A stretch of DNA of 64,000 nt from Cyanodermella asteris (lineage: Eukaryota; Ascomycota; Lecanoromycetes; Ostropales; Stictidaceae): NCBI GenBank assembly GCA_900618795.1, contig UYJD01000002.1:1938908-2002907 (forward strand), given 5' to 3'. Positions 45,623 to 56,565 of the stretch are shown in pieces (the first letter of the stretch is position 1; the number at the start of each line of letters is the position of its first letter). The notes below the pieces were generated by a model that searched no databases, had not been told where the DNA came from, and worked only from the letters and a program-made list of their open reading frames with translations. The translations under genes and the position numbers were made by a program.

Positions 45623-47095
45623 ATGTCTTCGCCGATCCGGCTACACGTACTGGTCGTCGGAGCAGGTCTCGCCGGCCTCGCGGCTGCGATAGCATGCGCG
45701 GAATCGGGGCACCAAGTTACGGTCCTGGAGGCAGCCAAAGTGCTCGCCGAAGTAAGTTTATTTCGACTACGCAAACGCTACAAAAGTCATATCTCGCAAG
45801 GAGTATATGCTGACCGGTCATCCAGATCGGAGCTGGACTTCAAATCACCCCTAATAGCTCCCGTCTGCTTTACCGATGGGGTCTTCAAGACCAAGTGGAG
45901 AAATCCGGCTGCGAGCCTCGAACACTGGCAGTCCATCGCTACTCAGATGGGCAGCTCTTGGCCAATGAAGAGGATTTCAACCATCAGATGCGCGGGAAGT
46001 ACGGCGCACCCTTTATTGATATGCACCGAGGCGATCTGCACATGATAATGTACAGACGAGCCCTCGAACTCGGAATAGAAATCAAAACATCCGCACGAGT
46101 CGCTCACATCGACCCCGACGCCGCAACGGTATCGACTGAAAATGGCGACTCGTATTCGGCAGATCTAGTCGTCGGCGCCGACGGACTGTGGTCAAAATGC
46201 CGTGAGGCTCTCCTCGGCCAGCAGGATGCGCCATTACCGACGGGTGACCTGGCGTATCGAATCGTCCTCACACTAGACCAGCTCGCGGACCAGCATCTAC
46301 GAGATATGGTGTCGAACCCGGCGTGTCATTTCTGGATCGGGCCTGGTGCACACGCCGTGGCGTACAGTCTCAGAGGCGGAACCATGTACAACATCGTTTT
46401 GCTGGTGCCAGACAATCTGCCCGAGAACGTAGCCAAGCAGGCCGGATCGGTAGAAGAGATGCGAGAGATCTTCAGGGGATGGGATCCAGTCCTGATGAGG
46501 TTCCTCGACCAAGTCGACAAGGTCGAAAAGTGGAAGTTGATGCATCGGCCAGAAGTGGAGAGGTGGACGAATGAGAAGGGGAACTTCACGCTCATCGGTG
46601 ATTCGTGCCATCCGTAAGTATTTGCGAACGATCTAATCCTGTGATATTCGCATACTGATCTTGCTTACAGCATGCTTCCTTACCTGGCACAAGGTGCGAA
46701 CTCGGCAATCGAAGATGGCGCCGTCCTCGGTGCGGTGCTCAGCGGGCTCGAGAGCAAAGAACAGCTGCCCGTGGCTCTGAGAGCATGGGAGAAGGCACGA
46801 AAGAGTCGGAGCGAGGCGATTGTGCGTGAAACGTTCCACCAACGGCACGACTTTCATTTGATAGATGGACCGGAGCAGGAAGCAAGAGACGAGCTTTTTG
46901 CTTCGCAGCTTGGGCAACCTGTTTCGGTTAAATTTCCAAGCAGATGGTGAGATGACTCCAGTCAGACCGGCTTGAGCTCAACTGACCATTTTCAGGACTT
47001 GCCCAGAGGTACAACCTTGGCTGTATGGCTACGACGCATATCAACAAGCAGATGTGGCCAAGAAGGAGCTTGAATTATTGCATTCGAACCTTTGA
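45623..47095 (+). CDS. FAD-dependent aromatic monooxygenase (salicylate hydroxylase-like)
   Basis: Class A flavoprotein hydroxylase using NAD(P)H and O2. Four exons, 45623-45751, 45826-46613, 46671-46946 and 46996-47095 (introns 74, 57 and 49 nt), give 430 aa. Start chosen at MSSPIRLHVLVVGAGLAGLA, which leads straight into the dinucleotide-binding GxGxxG motif. IGAGLQITPNSSRLL follows the first splice. The DG motif is VVGADGLWSKCR and the GD motif is LIGDSCHPMLPYLAQGANSA with EDGAVLG. This layout matches salicylate-1- and 3-hydroxybenzoate-6-hydroxylases, which act on phenolic acids. No signal peptide. Convergent with the P450 (202 bp apart) and downstream of the bicupin, consistent with aromatic breakdown; the substrate is not proven. 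Confidence 0.92.
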
Positions 47096-47297
47096 CGAGA
47101 CAAATACAAGATATTTCGGGAAAGGTGTCGGGATCAAACACGCGAATGTATTGTGATTCTTCCATCACCTGTGGCATCTGAGTGCCACATACCTGAGTCC
47201 AGTTATGTCACCCAGACTTCCTCATTATGGTTGGATGCCCTCGCACGAGCTGAGCTGCCTCCAACTCGATATTTGAATTGATGCATTCAGCCAGCAT

Positions 47298-48980
47298 TTA
47301 CCATCCAGGCACCGGGGTGAGCTTGATATGCATGCCGTTCTTCGGCTTTGTCGTAACCACGCCAGCTGGGTAGATATCCTCCTCCTTCATATCAAGATCA
47401 ATCTGGTAGCGTCCAAAGACGGCTGCAACCAAGCACTTGAGCTCCTGACGAGCAAAGCCTTGGCCAATGCAAGAACGCGGGCCGTGGAGAAAGGTAATGA
47501 CAGAGTAGTTGCTGCCCGCACCACCCGTGTTGGCGGTGCCCTCCTTCATCCAGCGCTCGGGGATGAACTTCTCGGAATCAGCACCCCAGAGATCCGGGCT
47601 GCGGTTGATGGCCCAGGGCACAAGCGTCAGAGCCGTGCCCTTGCGGACGGGGTAGCCTTGGAGCACGGTTGGCTTTACGGCTTCGCGGACGGTGATGGGA
47701 ACGGTGGGGTAAAGACGGAGCGTCTCGTTACAGACGGCGTTCAGGTAGGGCATGCTGTCGATGATGGACTGAGTGATCGGTGCGTTGAGGTTGGAGATTT
47801 TAGACCGGATTTCTTCTCTGAGACGGGTCTGAACGTCCTGGTTCGTGGCCAGCAGGTAAGCCACCCAGGTCAGCGCAGAGGATGTGGTCTCATGGCCGGC
47901 AGCTAACATGGTCAGAACCTGGTCGGCGACTTCCTTGTCCTTGAATTGCTTGCTGCGGATAACCATGCTGAGAATATCCTTCTGATCGTCGCGCAGGCCT
48001 TTGGTCTCTGCTTGCTCGCGACGTTTGCGCACGAGATCTAGCGCGTACTGTGCCAGCACACCAGTGATCTTGTCCATCTTCCTGTTCTGTTCGATCGGAA
48101 GGATGTTGACGAAAAACTGCGGCAGGAGGACGCAAGCAGCGAAATAGATAGCGTTGCTAGTGTCTGGCTCGAGTAGTTCCTCGTAGTTTTGAACGAGCTC
48201 GTCCTTGGCATTGTTCAAGCTGTTGAAATCCTGACCGAAACCTGCAATACCAATGATATCCAGTGTGACGCGTGTTGTCCAATCGTTGAACTCAATGCGG
48301 CCCTTCTTTTCGGTGATCGCGTTGTCAATATGCTGTCTCTGAATTGCCTCAACCATCTCAACACCTTTGGCCCAAAATAGTGGGTGGAGGTCACGAATGA
48401 CGCTGAACTGGAAAGACGCGAGTAAGTTTTTGCGTTGGAATTTGTGTACAGCGCCCTCTGCCAGGATCAGACCGAGGCCCAGAACACGAACGAGGAAGGC
48501 AACGACAGGCTCGGGCTTCTGCCAGTCGTAGGCATGGTCGCTGAGTACTTCTTTCAGCGCTGCTGGTGAAGTCGGAACTAATCGCCATTCGTTACCGAAG
48601 CTTCGGAATGCTAATAGACCATCGTTGGGAATAGTTTTGACCCATTGCAGAAATTCTGCTGCCGGTGGTTTAGAGAATTGAGCCGTCGCGTTGCCTACAA
48701 GTAGATTGCCCTGTCCATTGTGTTAGCGATTGTTCAAGAGTCGATCTAGACTACTCACCTTAGGCCCTGGTAATGTCCTGAAAGGGCTGATAAAGAATGG
48801 GTAGATGAAGCACTTGTACCCAAAGAAGAGTAGGAAGTTGGGTATGTATAGGTACAAGATGGCACGCGATATTCTGTGATGCAGAATGTAGTCTGGGGTC
48901 ACAGTCTTCATAGTATATGCCTCCGCCGCCGAAGCGATGAGGACATACATCAAGTCTTTGGCCAAGTATGTGGCAGCCAT
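47298..48980 (-). CDS. Cytochrome P450 monooxygenase
   Basis: Two exons, 48980-48759 and 48710-47298 (intron 48 nt, phase 0), give 544 aa. An N-terminal hydrophobic anchor (ILYLYIPNFLLFFGYKCF) is followed by the proline hinge region FRTLPGPKG, so it is ER-bound. I-helix oxygen-binding motif AGHETTSSAL, K-helix NETLR (ExxR), PERF-type motif FIPERW, and heme-Cys loop FLHGPRSCIGQGFAR are all intact. All core residues are present, so it should be active. The family resembles CYP4/CYP52-like fungal P450s by general pattern, but assignment to a CYP family needs a search. Convergent with the flavin monooxygenase; it may hydroxylate the same substrate. Confidence 0.94.
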
Positions 48981-50523
48981 GGTGAATAGCTTCGCTCGGC
49001 TCCTGTGCTGATTGTGGTATCAGCTGCGCAGAACCAGTTCGTCGGCTAGGATCTCACTAGATGAGATATATGCTTTGTATGGCAAGTCGACCTGCGGCCT
49101 TCCAGAACACTATATGTCAAGGGTGCAATGTTGGTGCCTTGCGATGCGCTGATCTATCGAGCAGGGGGTTTCGCGAGACCTCGGCTGGTGCAGCTCTCGA
49201 GCAAGATACTTGCCGACAATCGAATGTGAGGATCATGGCGTCACTAAATAGCTTGTCAGCCACACCGCGAAAGAAAGTTTCCTTGTGAACTCAAAGGCTG
49301 ATTACGAGGGGTAGCGGGCTCGAACGGGTACACTTGTGGGAAAAGGGCGGCAGTGGGCCAGTTTAGAGACATGACAACCGTGCACATACGCAGGCAAGAT
49401 GACCCTCTCGGCGACCACAATCCCTTTCCCCGCAGCCGATACGGTGATACCACGATCGATTGTGGGGAAGCGCTTGAATTAGAACGGTTGGAAATCAGAC
49501 GCGAGACGAAAGTGGTTAAGCACAGAACGAGACCATCCCATTTGGACGAGATGCATTGCTCAACCTCTCGTGCCTTTGCAGCCGCTCGTGGGGCTCATAA
49601 GGGCTGCGCGATCCAGGCAGAAAAATTCGAGCATCTCTAACGATTTCGTTCGATTGGCTAGGATTTCAGCTGGCCGAAAACAACTCGCACTTTGATCGTA
49701 GGCCAGCAAAGTGCGAGGACAGGCAGCGAAAAGCGAACTCGAGCCGAGGCACAAATACCAGAATGCCAAGGCTAAAAGACCGAGCCAACACACAACTGAG
49801 CTGTCTTTATCAACTTCAACACATCCGAGCTTGGTAAAATCATCGTTGCTTGGAGCCTCAATGCGTTGGCCCATTCAAAGGGCTCCCGGACACACTGCGG
49901 ATGCTTCCTATCTTCATGAAGCTATTTTCCCGCCTGCGTGGGGCACATGAAGTCTTCGACCTCGCCGTTGGCAAACACATATTTGCTGCAAATCAAATTA
50001 GCAAGGTGCTGCTGGAGCAGGAGCGTCTCGGAAAACATTCGGCAACAAGAGCAGTCTTTCCATGCCTTGGTCGGCGCGTCGAGACCAGAAGAAATCTGCC
50101 ATTGACGCTTCTCAAACACAAAAACGAACTGCAAAGCCTCTTGTTTTTTTTTTCCCATCTCAGAATGGCTGACTCTCCCTCATCGAGAGTCCACGTTGGA
50201 CAAATGCTTGCTTTCGTTGTTGCATTAGATCGATGTGGGTTGTTAGCAGCAACGGCGTAGAGGTGATTTGTTGTGAGGATTTGTTGTCACAGCTCGTCAG
50301 GCCGTGAAGTTGGGCTTTTGTTGGCCATCGCATGACTCCTATTGACTACTTACACGCCCAGAATCAGAGCAAACGGAAAGAACAAACCTCACTATACTGG
50401 ACACCCCATCATGTGTGCATTTGCGAGCCGTGGAAGCCGCAATCTCTCGCTCGTTTCTCTCCTGCCATCCACTTGCTTACGTTGCCTGGGATAACCAACA
50501 TTCAATTCACAGACCTCTGAATC
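48981..50523. other. Intergenic, no gene recognised
   Basis: About 1.5 kb between the P450 promoter and the kinase relic. Only short frames; a T-run (about 50142-50154) is the sole simple-sequence feature. Confidence 0.5.
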
Positions 50524-51702
50524 ATGAAGCTGAAGAATCTGGTGCACGCGATCCTTCCTTTTCTCTCGCTTAGCCCTCCAAGGATCGAGGAAGGTACCCT
50601 TCAGCAGTACAAAGACCACAAGTGGTACCATGCAGTTCCCGGAAAACTTTTGCAGGATGGCTACTCTATTGTCGCGAAGCTCGGTTACGGCACCACATCG
50701 ACGGTTTGGCTTCTCATAGATTGGAGACGCTCCCTTTACAGGGTCGCCAAAATCCACGTTGCAAATGATTCGCGCGCCCTTGAAGAGATCAAAATCTTAG
50801 ACAGGCTCAGGCCCATGCCCAGGGACCATGCAGGAGCAAGACTTGTCCGCAACTACCTCAATAAATGTTCAGTCAGCTCCAATATTTTCCACAAGCATAC
50901 CTGCATCATCTATTCGCCTCTGGGGCCAAGCCTGAATGAATTTCGTCGACAACGCGGTGGCCGGATTCCAGTCAGGATCTTCAAACCCATGATCAAGCAT
51001 ATGTTGCTCGCCCTGGATTACCTTCACACGGAATGCGGCATGGTCCATACTGACGTGCACTCCGGCAACTTTCTCATGCAGATCTAAGGGATCAAATCGC
51101 TTGATCACATAAACCAGATGGAAATGGCCAATCCAAGCGCGCCTCATGTCAGAAACCGCTGCACTATCTACGAATCGCGCCGTTTTCCGACGGAGAGTGT
51201 GACTAACATCCCAGTGCTTTGCGATTTGGCCAATGCAGTGATCGGACAGGAGCACAGAGGAGACCCAACACCAGACCTCATGCGCCCTCCAGAAGTCATC
51301 CTGCAAATCCCATGGTCGAACAAGATAGATATCTGGTGTCTTGGATTAGTAGTATGGTATTGCATCCAGGGTCGCCAGTGGTACGAATACAAATATGCGC
51401 CGAGAAAGCTGACGGAGCTGGAGCACATGGCATGGACAGTCGCACTGCTGGGCACTCCACCGCGAGCAGCTTTCACTTGGATGGGCGCAAGCAAGAGAAG
51501 AGCAGAGTTCTTTCACGGCAATGGGCAGTTCAAGCGACCCTCTATTGTTCCGGAGTCGACCATGATGGACCGGGAGCTGTCATTGGCAGCAGACCATGAA
51601 GAACGACAGTAATTCATCTGTTTCTTGCCGCGCATGCTGCAGTGGGATCCTGACTCAAGGTCCAGTGCTGCGGAGTTGTTGAAAGACCCATGGATCAATT
51701 GA
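50524..51702 (+). pseudogene. SRPK-like protein kinase with two in-frame stops
   Basis: One frame carries a whole SRPK-type kinase domain from ATG 50524 to TGA 51702, about 390 codons, broken by TAA at 51085-51087 and TAA at 51610-51612. There is no frameshift. Parts in order: a family lead-in (YHAVPGKLLQDGYSIVAKLG), glycine loop LGYGTTSTVWL, lysine strand YRVAKIH, catalytic loop MVHTDVHSGNFLM, DFG-equivalent VLCDLANAVIG (DLA instead of DFG), APE-equivalent RPPEVIL, then DIWCLG and a final MLQWDPDSRSSAAELLKDPW. Around both stops the family alignment runs on without gaps, so each looks like a point change; CAA to TAA would fit both and would be a C-to-T change before A, as in RIP. Fungi often carry many SRPK-like copies. 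Readthrough or a sequencing error cannot be excluded. Confidence 0.82.
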
Positions 51703-52062
51703 ACTTGGAGCTAGGTGTGGAAGCATGTGAAGTAGTACGGTTGCATTGAGATAGAAAATATACCGACAATGTGCGAAACTCCATTTTGTCACAAGCACGT
51801 TCAAACGAATGAGCACATATAAGCTATGGTTCAGCACATTGTGATGATGCGTAAGAGGTCATTGCAGTGCGTTTCACGTCGCCCACTCAAGGAGCGTCGG
51901 CCCGCGAAAATGCCAGGCGTACGCGGCATGATGACACGGCGCGTACACTTGCACTCCACCGAGCTCACGGTACTACCAGCAGCGGGCTCTGCTGTCTCTA
52001 ACAATCAAATACTGCCCAGATGAAGACACGACTCGGATAGAAGCGGAGGACTACGCTACAAG
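51703..52062. other. Intergenic, promoter of the golgin gene
   Basis: A 360-bp spacer. Nothing beyond a likely promoter and 5' UTR. Confidence 0.5.
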
Positions 52063-54450
52063 ATGAGCCGCTGGGGCAACTTCTTGTCCGGCATCGAGTC
52101 CGGCCTGGACAAGATACTGCAAGAGAACGAGTCTGAGGCTTCAGCCGCCAAATCCCCAGAGAAGCCTGCAGCCAAGGCGACTGTTTCACGAACAGCCTCG
52201 ACACGCGCCAAGAATGAACGTCTGCAAGAACGATTGTCTCGGGCTGTTGAAGGGCGAAGCAGTGGGGAGTCTACGAGGGCGCAGAGCAAGAGCAGGATAG
52301 CTGAGACTTTGAAAGAGGAAACAGAGGAAGAAGCTACACAACACAGCAACAAATCTCAGGAGGCATCCGGCCGCCCTTCTCTAGAGAGGCCAGCTTCCAC
52401 TCGTCCGTCTTTGGATGCTGCTGCAACCACAAATGTCCCAACAACTGAGTCTACCAAGCCTGCCGAGACTCCCGCACCGACAGAACCGCCTACAATGCAA
52501 TTGCAAGTTAGAGAAGGGACGGGGGCTAAAGCTGACACTGTGGACCATCCTGAGTCGGGCGACCACTTCTACCTGGAAAGAATTGAAGCACTGCAAGCCA
52601 AGCTCAACCTTTTCATTCAAGAAGCTGCCGACAAGGCCCGAGATGAGCAGAAAGAGGCAGGACAAGATGTCAACGCGAAGAAGGTCGCACAGCAGAATGA
52701 GAAGATCGCCCTGCTGATGGCGGAAGGCCAGAGTCTGTCCGAGAAGGAGCTCAAGCATGTTGGAACCATCCGTCGATTGCACTCTCGAGCTAATGAGCTG
52801 GAATCATCCCTCACCAAAGCACGAAAAGCTGAATCGGAGGCTCAAAGGGAGGTCAAGAGCTGGCGCAGCAAGGCCGAACAGGCAGCGTCGGCGCAGAAAA
52901 CAGCTGCCGCCGACGATGAGGCAAAGACTAGCCTTCTACGCCAATTGGAACAAGTTAAGAAGCAAAACGAATGGCAAGCAAAGGAACTCGGCACTCTCAG
53001 AGGCGATTTGGAGAAAGCTCGTGCCAACAGTGATCTCAAGTCGCAGCTAGATAAGCAGAAGCAGCAGCTTGACACCGAGAAACGCACCATCGCAGAACTG
53101 AGAGAGGAGTTAGACAATGCCAGGATCGAGAAAGAGCTGAGTGCTGGAAGGCAAAAATCTCAGATGGACGAGCAGAAGAACAAGGCTATTCAAGAGCGTG
53201 AGCGTGCTGCTGCCAGAGAAGCAGAGTTGCAGGGTGAGGTCAAAGCACTGGAGAGTAGATTGGAGTCTATGCGGACCAGGCGTGAAGAAGAAACTGGCGG
53301 AACTGGCGAGACGCAGGTAAAACAACTTCGTCAAATTGAGGCGCTCCAACGACAGTATTCAGTGTCTAAGGAAAATTGGGGCAGTGTCGAGGCTTCTTTG
53401 AATTCTAGGATTGCATCTTTAGAACAAGAGAAGGACGATATCGTCAAGAAAGAGGCCGAGCTTCGCCGAAAGCTACGAGATGCTACGTCGAATTTAAGGA
53501 AGCGGGACGAAGAGTTAGACGGCCTCAAAGCGTCGCACCAGGAGCTCGAAGACAAACTACAATCACGCCGTCAACTTGAAGAATCTACCATCAATGACCT
53601 CAAAGATTTACTTGCGAAAGCCCAGAAAGAGGCCGGAGAAGCTCGGAAAGAGATCGAAGAAGCTCGTGAAGAGACAAGAGCCGCAAAGGCGTCATTGGCC
53701 AGCTATATCGACAATTCGGCCTCTGCTGAAAGAGCAGACGACGCCAGCATCTTCAGCCCTCACGACAGATCGCAGTCTCCGATGGCTACAAGGGTCAAGA
53801 GCCCGTTCCTCGTACACGGGGATATAAAAGAACGCAGACTGACAGGCGGACTCGGGTATTTCCAAGGCAACGGAGTATTTCCAGATCGACCCCCGTCCTC
53901 GCGTAAGCTATCAGTCGCATCGCCGCATGTACCTTCGAATGCCTCGTATCGCCAGCAATCGTTTCAGTCTCTCACGAGGTTTTCTTCCAGGAGTGCACTT
54001 CGCGAGACGGGCTCCGTTGACGAGGAGCGTGATGCCTCTGACGGCTTGCGTACCCCCGCAACTCCAGGCAGAGGTTTCAACGATGTTGTCTCAGCCTCTG
54101 CATCAAATCCAGCTGCCGGCCCGTCTGTACAGCTGGTAGAGAGAATGAGTGCTGCGGTTCGCCGACTCGAAAGTGAAAAGGCTGCCACTCGGGATGAGTT
54201 CGATCGTATGTCTCTCGAGCGTGACGAGGCTAGGAAGCAGGTAGTTACTCTGCTCGAGGAGGTTGAGTCGAAGCGCGCTTTAGACAAGAAGGTTGCAGAG
54301 CTTGAGACCCAGGTCGCAGAGACCTCGCGAAGATATCAGACGACTCTGGAGCTCTTGGGCGAAAAGAGTGAAGCCGTCGAGGAGCTCAAAGCTGACATTG
54401 CAGATATGAAGCAGATTTACCGCGAAGCTCTGGAGAGGTCCATGAAATAA
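52063..54450 (+). CDS. SGM1: TMF1/Sgm1-family golgin
   Basis: Golgi tether of the TMF (TATA element modulatory factor) type, recruited by Rab6/Ypt6 GTPases. Single exon, 795 aa. The N-terminus MSRWGNFLSGIESGLDKILQ is the conserved family start (an amphipathic helix). A low-complexity Ser/Thr/Pro/Ala region runs to about residue 160. Continuous coiled coil rich in Glu, Lys, Gln and Arg spans about 165-560. A Ser/Arg-rich linker follows. The C-terminal about 105 residues (VQLVERMSAAVRRLESEKAA through ETSRRYQTTLELLGEKSE and MKQIYREALE) form the Rab-binding TMF C-terminal domain. Length and arrangement fit the fungal family. The symbol follows the yeast orthologue. Confidence 0.9.
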   Translation: MSRWGNFLSGIESGLDKILQENESEASAAKSPEKPAAKATVSRTASTRAKNERLQERLSRAVEGRSSGESTRAQSKSRIAETLKEETEEEATQHSNKSQEASGRPSLERPASTRPSLDAAATTNVPTTESTKPAETPAPTEPPTMQLQVREGTGAKADTVDHPESGDHFYLERIEALQAKLNLFIQEAADKARDEQKEAGQDVNAKKVAQQNEKIALLMAEGQSLSEKELKHVGTIRRLHSRANELESSLTKARKAESEAQREVKSWRSKAEQAASAQKTAAADDEAKTSLLRQLEQVKKQNEWQAKELGTLRGDLEKARANSDLKSQLDKQKQQLDTEKRTIAELREELDNARIEKELSAGRQKSQMDEQKNKAIQERERAAAREAELQGEVKALESRLESMRTRREEETGGTGETQVKQLRQIEALQRQYSVSKENWGSVEASLNSRIASLEQEKDDIVKKEAELRRKLRDATSNLRKRDEELDGLKASHQELEDKLQSRRQLEESTINDLKDLLAKAQKEAGEARKEIEEAREETRAAKASLASYIDNSASAERADDASIFSPHDRSQSPMATRVKSPFLVHGDIKERRLTGGLGYFQGNGVFPDRPPSSRKLSVASPHVPSNASYRQQSFQSLTRFSSRSALRETGSVDEERDASDGLRTPATPGRGFNDVVSASASNPAAGPSVQLVERMSAAVRRLESEKAATRDEFDRMSLERDEARKQVVTLLEEVESKRALDKKVAELETQVAETSRRYQTTLELLGEKSEAVEELKADIADMKQIYREALERSMK

Positions 54451-54529
54451 GTCGCTTTTCACGATGTCACAATCTCTATCCCCTCTCGCTCCGCACTACC
54501 CAGGACGAAATTCCGCACCTGCAAACACA

Positions 54530-55474
54530 TTAGCGGACGTCACGCATCAATATCGATGTACGAACTTTTGCGTCAGGAGCCAAACTGATTGCGAGCTGCT
54601 CGTCTTTGTCGCGCTTGCTAGAGTCTGCGCCTGCTCTGAGCAGTAATAAGGCTGTATCGCCGCGTCCTTCCGCGATGGCTTCTGATGTCAGCAACCCTCT
54701 GAGCAAAGAACTGGCACGCTTTGGCTGACCGTGATGCAATGGCGTCAAACCCGCGTCGTCCGAGGTGTTGATCGGGCTGTTATTGTCTAAGAGCAGAGTG
54801 CACATCGGACTCCAACCAGCTGCAGCCGCGCGATGCAAAGGCAGCTGGGAACGACGATCTCGGATTCTCGCCGATGCTTGATGTGCGATCAGGTTCCGAG
54901 CTGTGTCAAGGTTGCCTTTGGAAGCCGCAAAGTGCAAAGCAGTCTGAGTATCGTCAGTCGCTGGTGAGATCTTGGAGATGTACTATTCGCGTACTTGGCC
55001 GTTATTATCTGTGATTGTTAGCGAAACAGTCAGCTACGATCAGGATGTTCGCCACTCACTCTTCAAGGTGGCGTCAGCTCCTTTCTGCAACAGTAATGAA
55101 ACTATCTGATCGCCTTCCGTCAAATTTGACGCCATCATCAACGACGTCCAGGCCAAATCGTCCTCAACGTCAGGATCGAAGGATCTCGAATCACAAAGTG
55201 TGTTGACGATGTCGAGATGGCCATTTGCTACGGCCCAGTGGAGTGGTACGCGCCCATCAGGGTCTTTCTTCTTCGCAAGACGAGGGTTCGCCTATGACCT
55301 TTAGACCAGGGCAAATCGTTATGCAATGCAGTTCCACATACGTTCAATAGAGATTCCACGGCAGCTACTGTCGAGTTTGTGAGATAATATTTTCTTGTCT
55401 CCGTCGTAGGTTGTCTTACATCGCCCCTCCCTAGCAGCTGCGTGAATAGCGAACTCGCCTGTATCGTCCGCCAT
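54530..55474 (-). CDS. NAS6: Proteasome assembly chaperone Nas6/gankyrin (PSMD10)
   Basis: Ankyrin-repeat chaperone that binds the Rpt3 C-terminal domain during assembly of the 26S proteasome base. Six exons: 55474-55420, 55367-55342 (26 nt), 55291-55060, 55008-54995 (14 nt), 54943-54730 and 54678-54530. Introns are 52, 50, 51, 51 and 51 nt; phases agree throughout and the product is 229 aa (yeast Nas6 228, human 226). The ankyrin repeats read clearly once spliced: FAIHAAAREGRLAAVESLL, GRVPLHWAVANGHLDIV, the repeat with TSLMMASNLTEGDQIVSLLL, GQTALHFAASKGNLDTARNL, LPLHRAAAAGWSPMCTLLL and LTPLHHAIAEGRGDTALLLL. The two microexons supply exactly the residues the repeats need. The last intron (54679-54729) is a multiple of three and has no stop, so its retention would add 17 residues. 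Confidence 0.9.
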
Positions 55475-56565
55475 ATCTTCCGCTCAGACTTTGAACTCAA
55501 ATGTCCACCAGCACAAGGAGCACAGTATTGTCGTCGCTTCTACTCCAGTATCGCTAGCTTGTCGCGGCTCAAGCGTTAGTTCGTTCTGAAACCTTGTTGT
55601 AGCAGCAATGCTGGCTCACAAAGGCCGGAGTGACGGATGGGCCGGAGAGTCTTGGCGTCACTGGAAGCGACTTGGATGCCGGTCTTTGCTTTCAGTTCTT
55701 TATCTTTTCACACACTACTCTGCGACATGAACTGCTTGGACCGGCCTCGAGCACATGTGACAAAATCTGTCAGCTCTGGCAGACTGCTAGCCAGGATCAG
55801 TCTGGGGATTTAGCCAGCACAGCGCTAGAGTGGCGCATTGCTTTCCGAGCAAGGCTGTACACACTCGAAAGCACGGCTATATCTGTTTAGTTTCTAGGCA
55901 ATCCCGATGACATTCGTACTGAAAGTATGAATCGCGCCATTTTCGCGTCTAGCTTTTGTTTCTAAGCCGGCAAATGCGCGGGAAACTGGCATCCTCGTCA
56001 AGGAGCGGCGCGTTCACAAGGCCATGTGCGGGTGGGGCGTCGATTAGGAACAGGACTGGGAAACGATATAGTGTGTAGCTAGAACTAGGATGAGATGTAA
56101 TGACTGTAGAGAGACTTTCACTGGGTAGCACTTTGGTCATTCAATCGCTACGAATAATGCGAACTTGCAATGGTGAACCTCGATCTCGTACTGTTGCGGC
56201 GAGCTGCAGGTGCCTTTGGGAGCTTTCTGGGCGTCATGGCGCGTAGGGCCATGTTTACAAAGCCTTTGCCTTCATAATTCCAAAGCCTTCGGACCGGCTG
56301 GTCAGCAGGTGAATACTAAAGTGGCAATTGTGGAAGTCAACATTAATCATCTCATCTGGACGAGAGGTACGAAGAAAAGTTGCGCACGGACCAAACGTGA
56401 CGGCAAGCGTGGCGGCTGTGCCAAACCAGAAATGGCACCACGCGACTTCAACCTTTGAACCTCGAAACGTTTTTAAACATCTCCATTGTGCCACCACGTA
56501 ATCCATTTTGCCAAAACAGCCTGAGGTCAGAGCATTGCAGGCCCCTGTCTGATACCATCTTCAAC
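55475..56565. other. Divergent promoter of NAS6 and PRP46
   Basis: About 1.1 kb with no supported gene. An open frame reaches upstream of the accepted PRP46 start at 56566 but has no family-like residues there. Confidence 0.5.
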
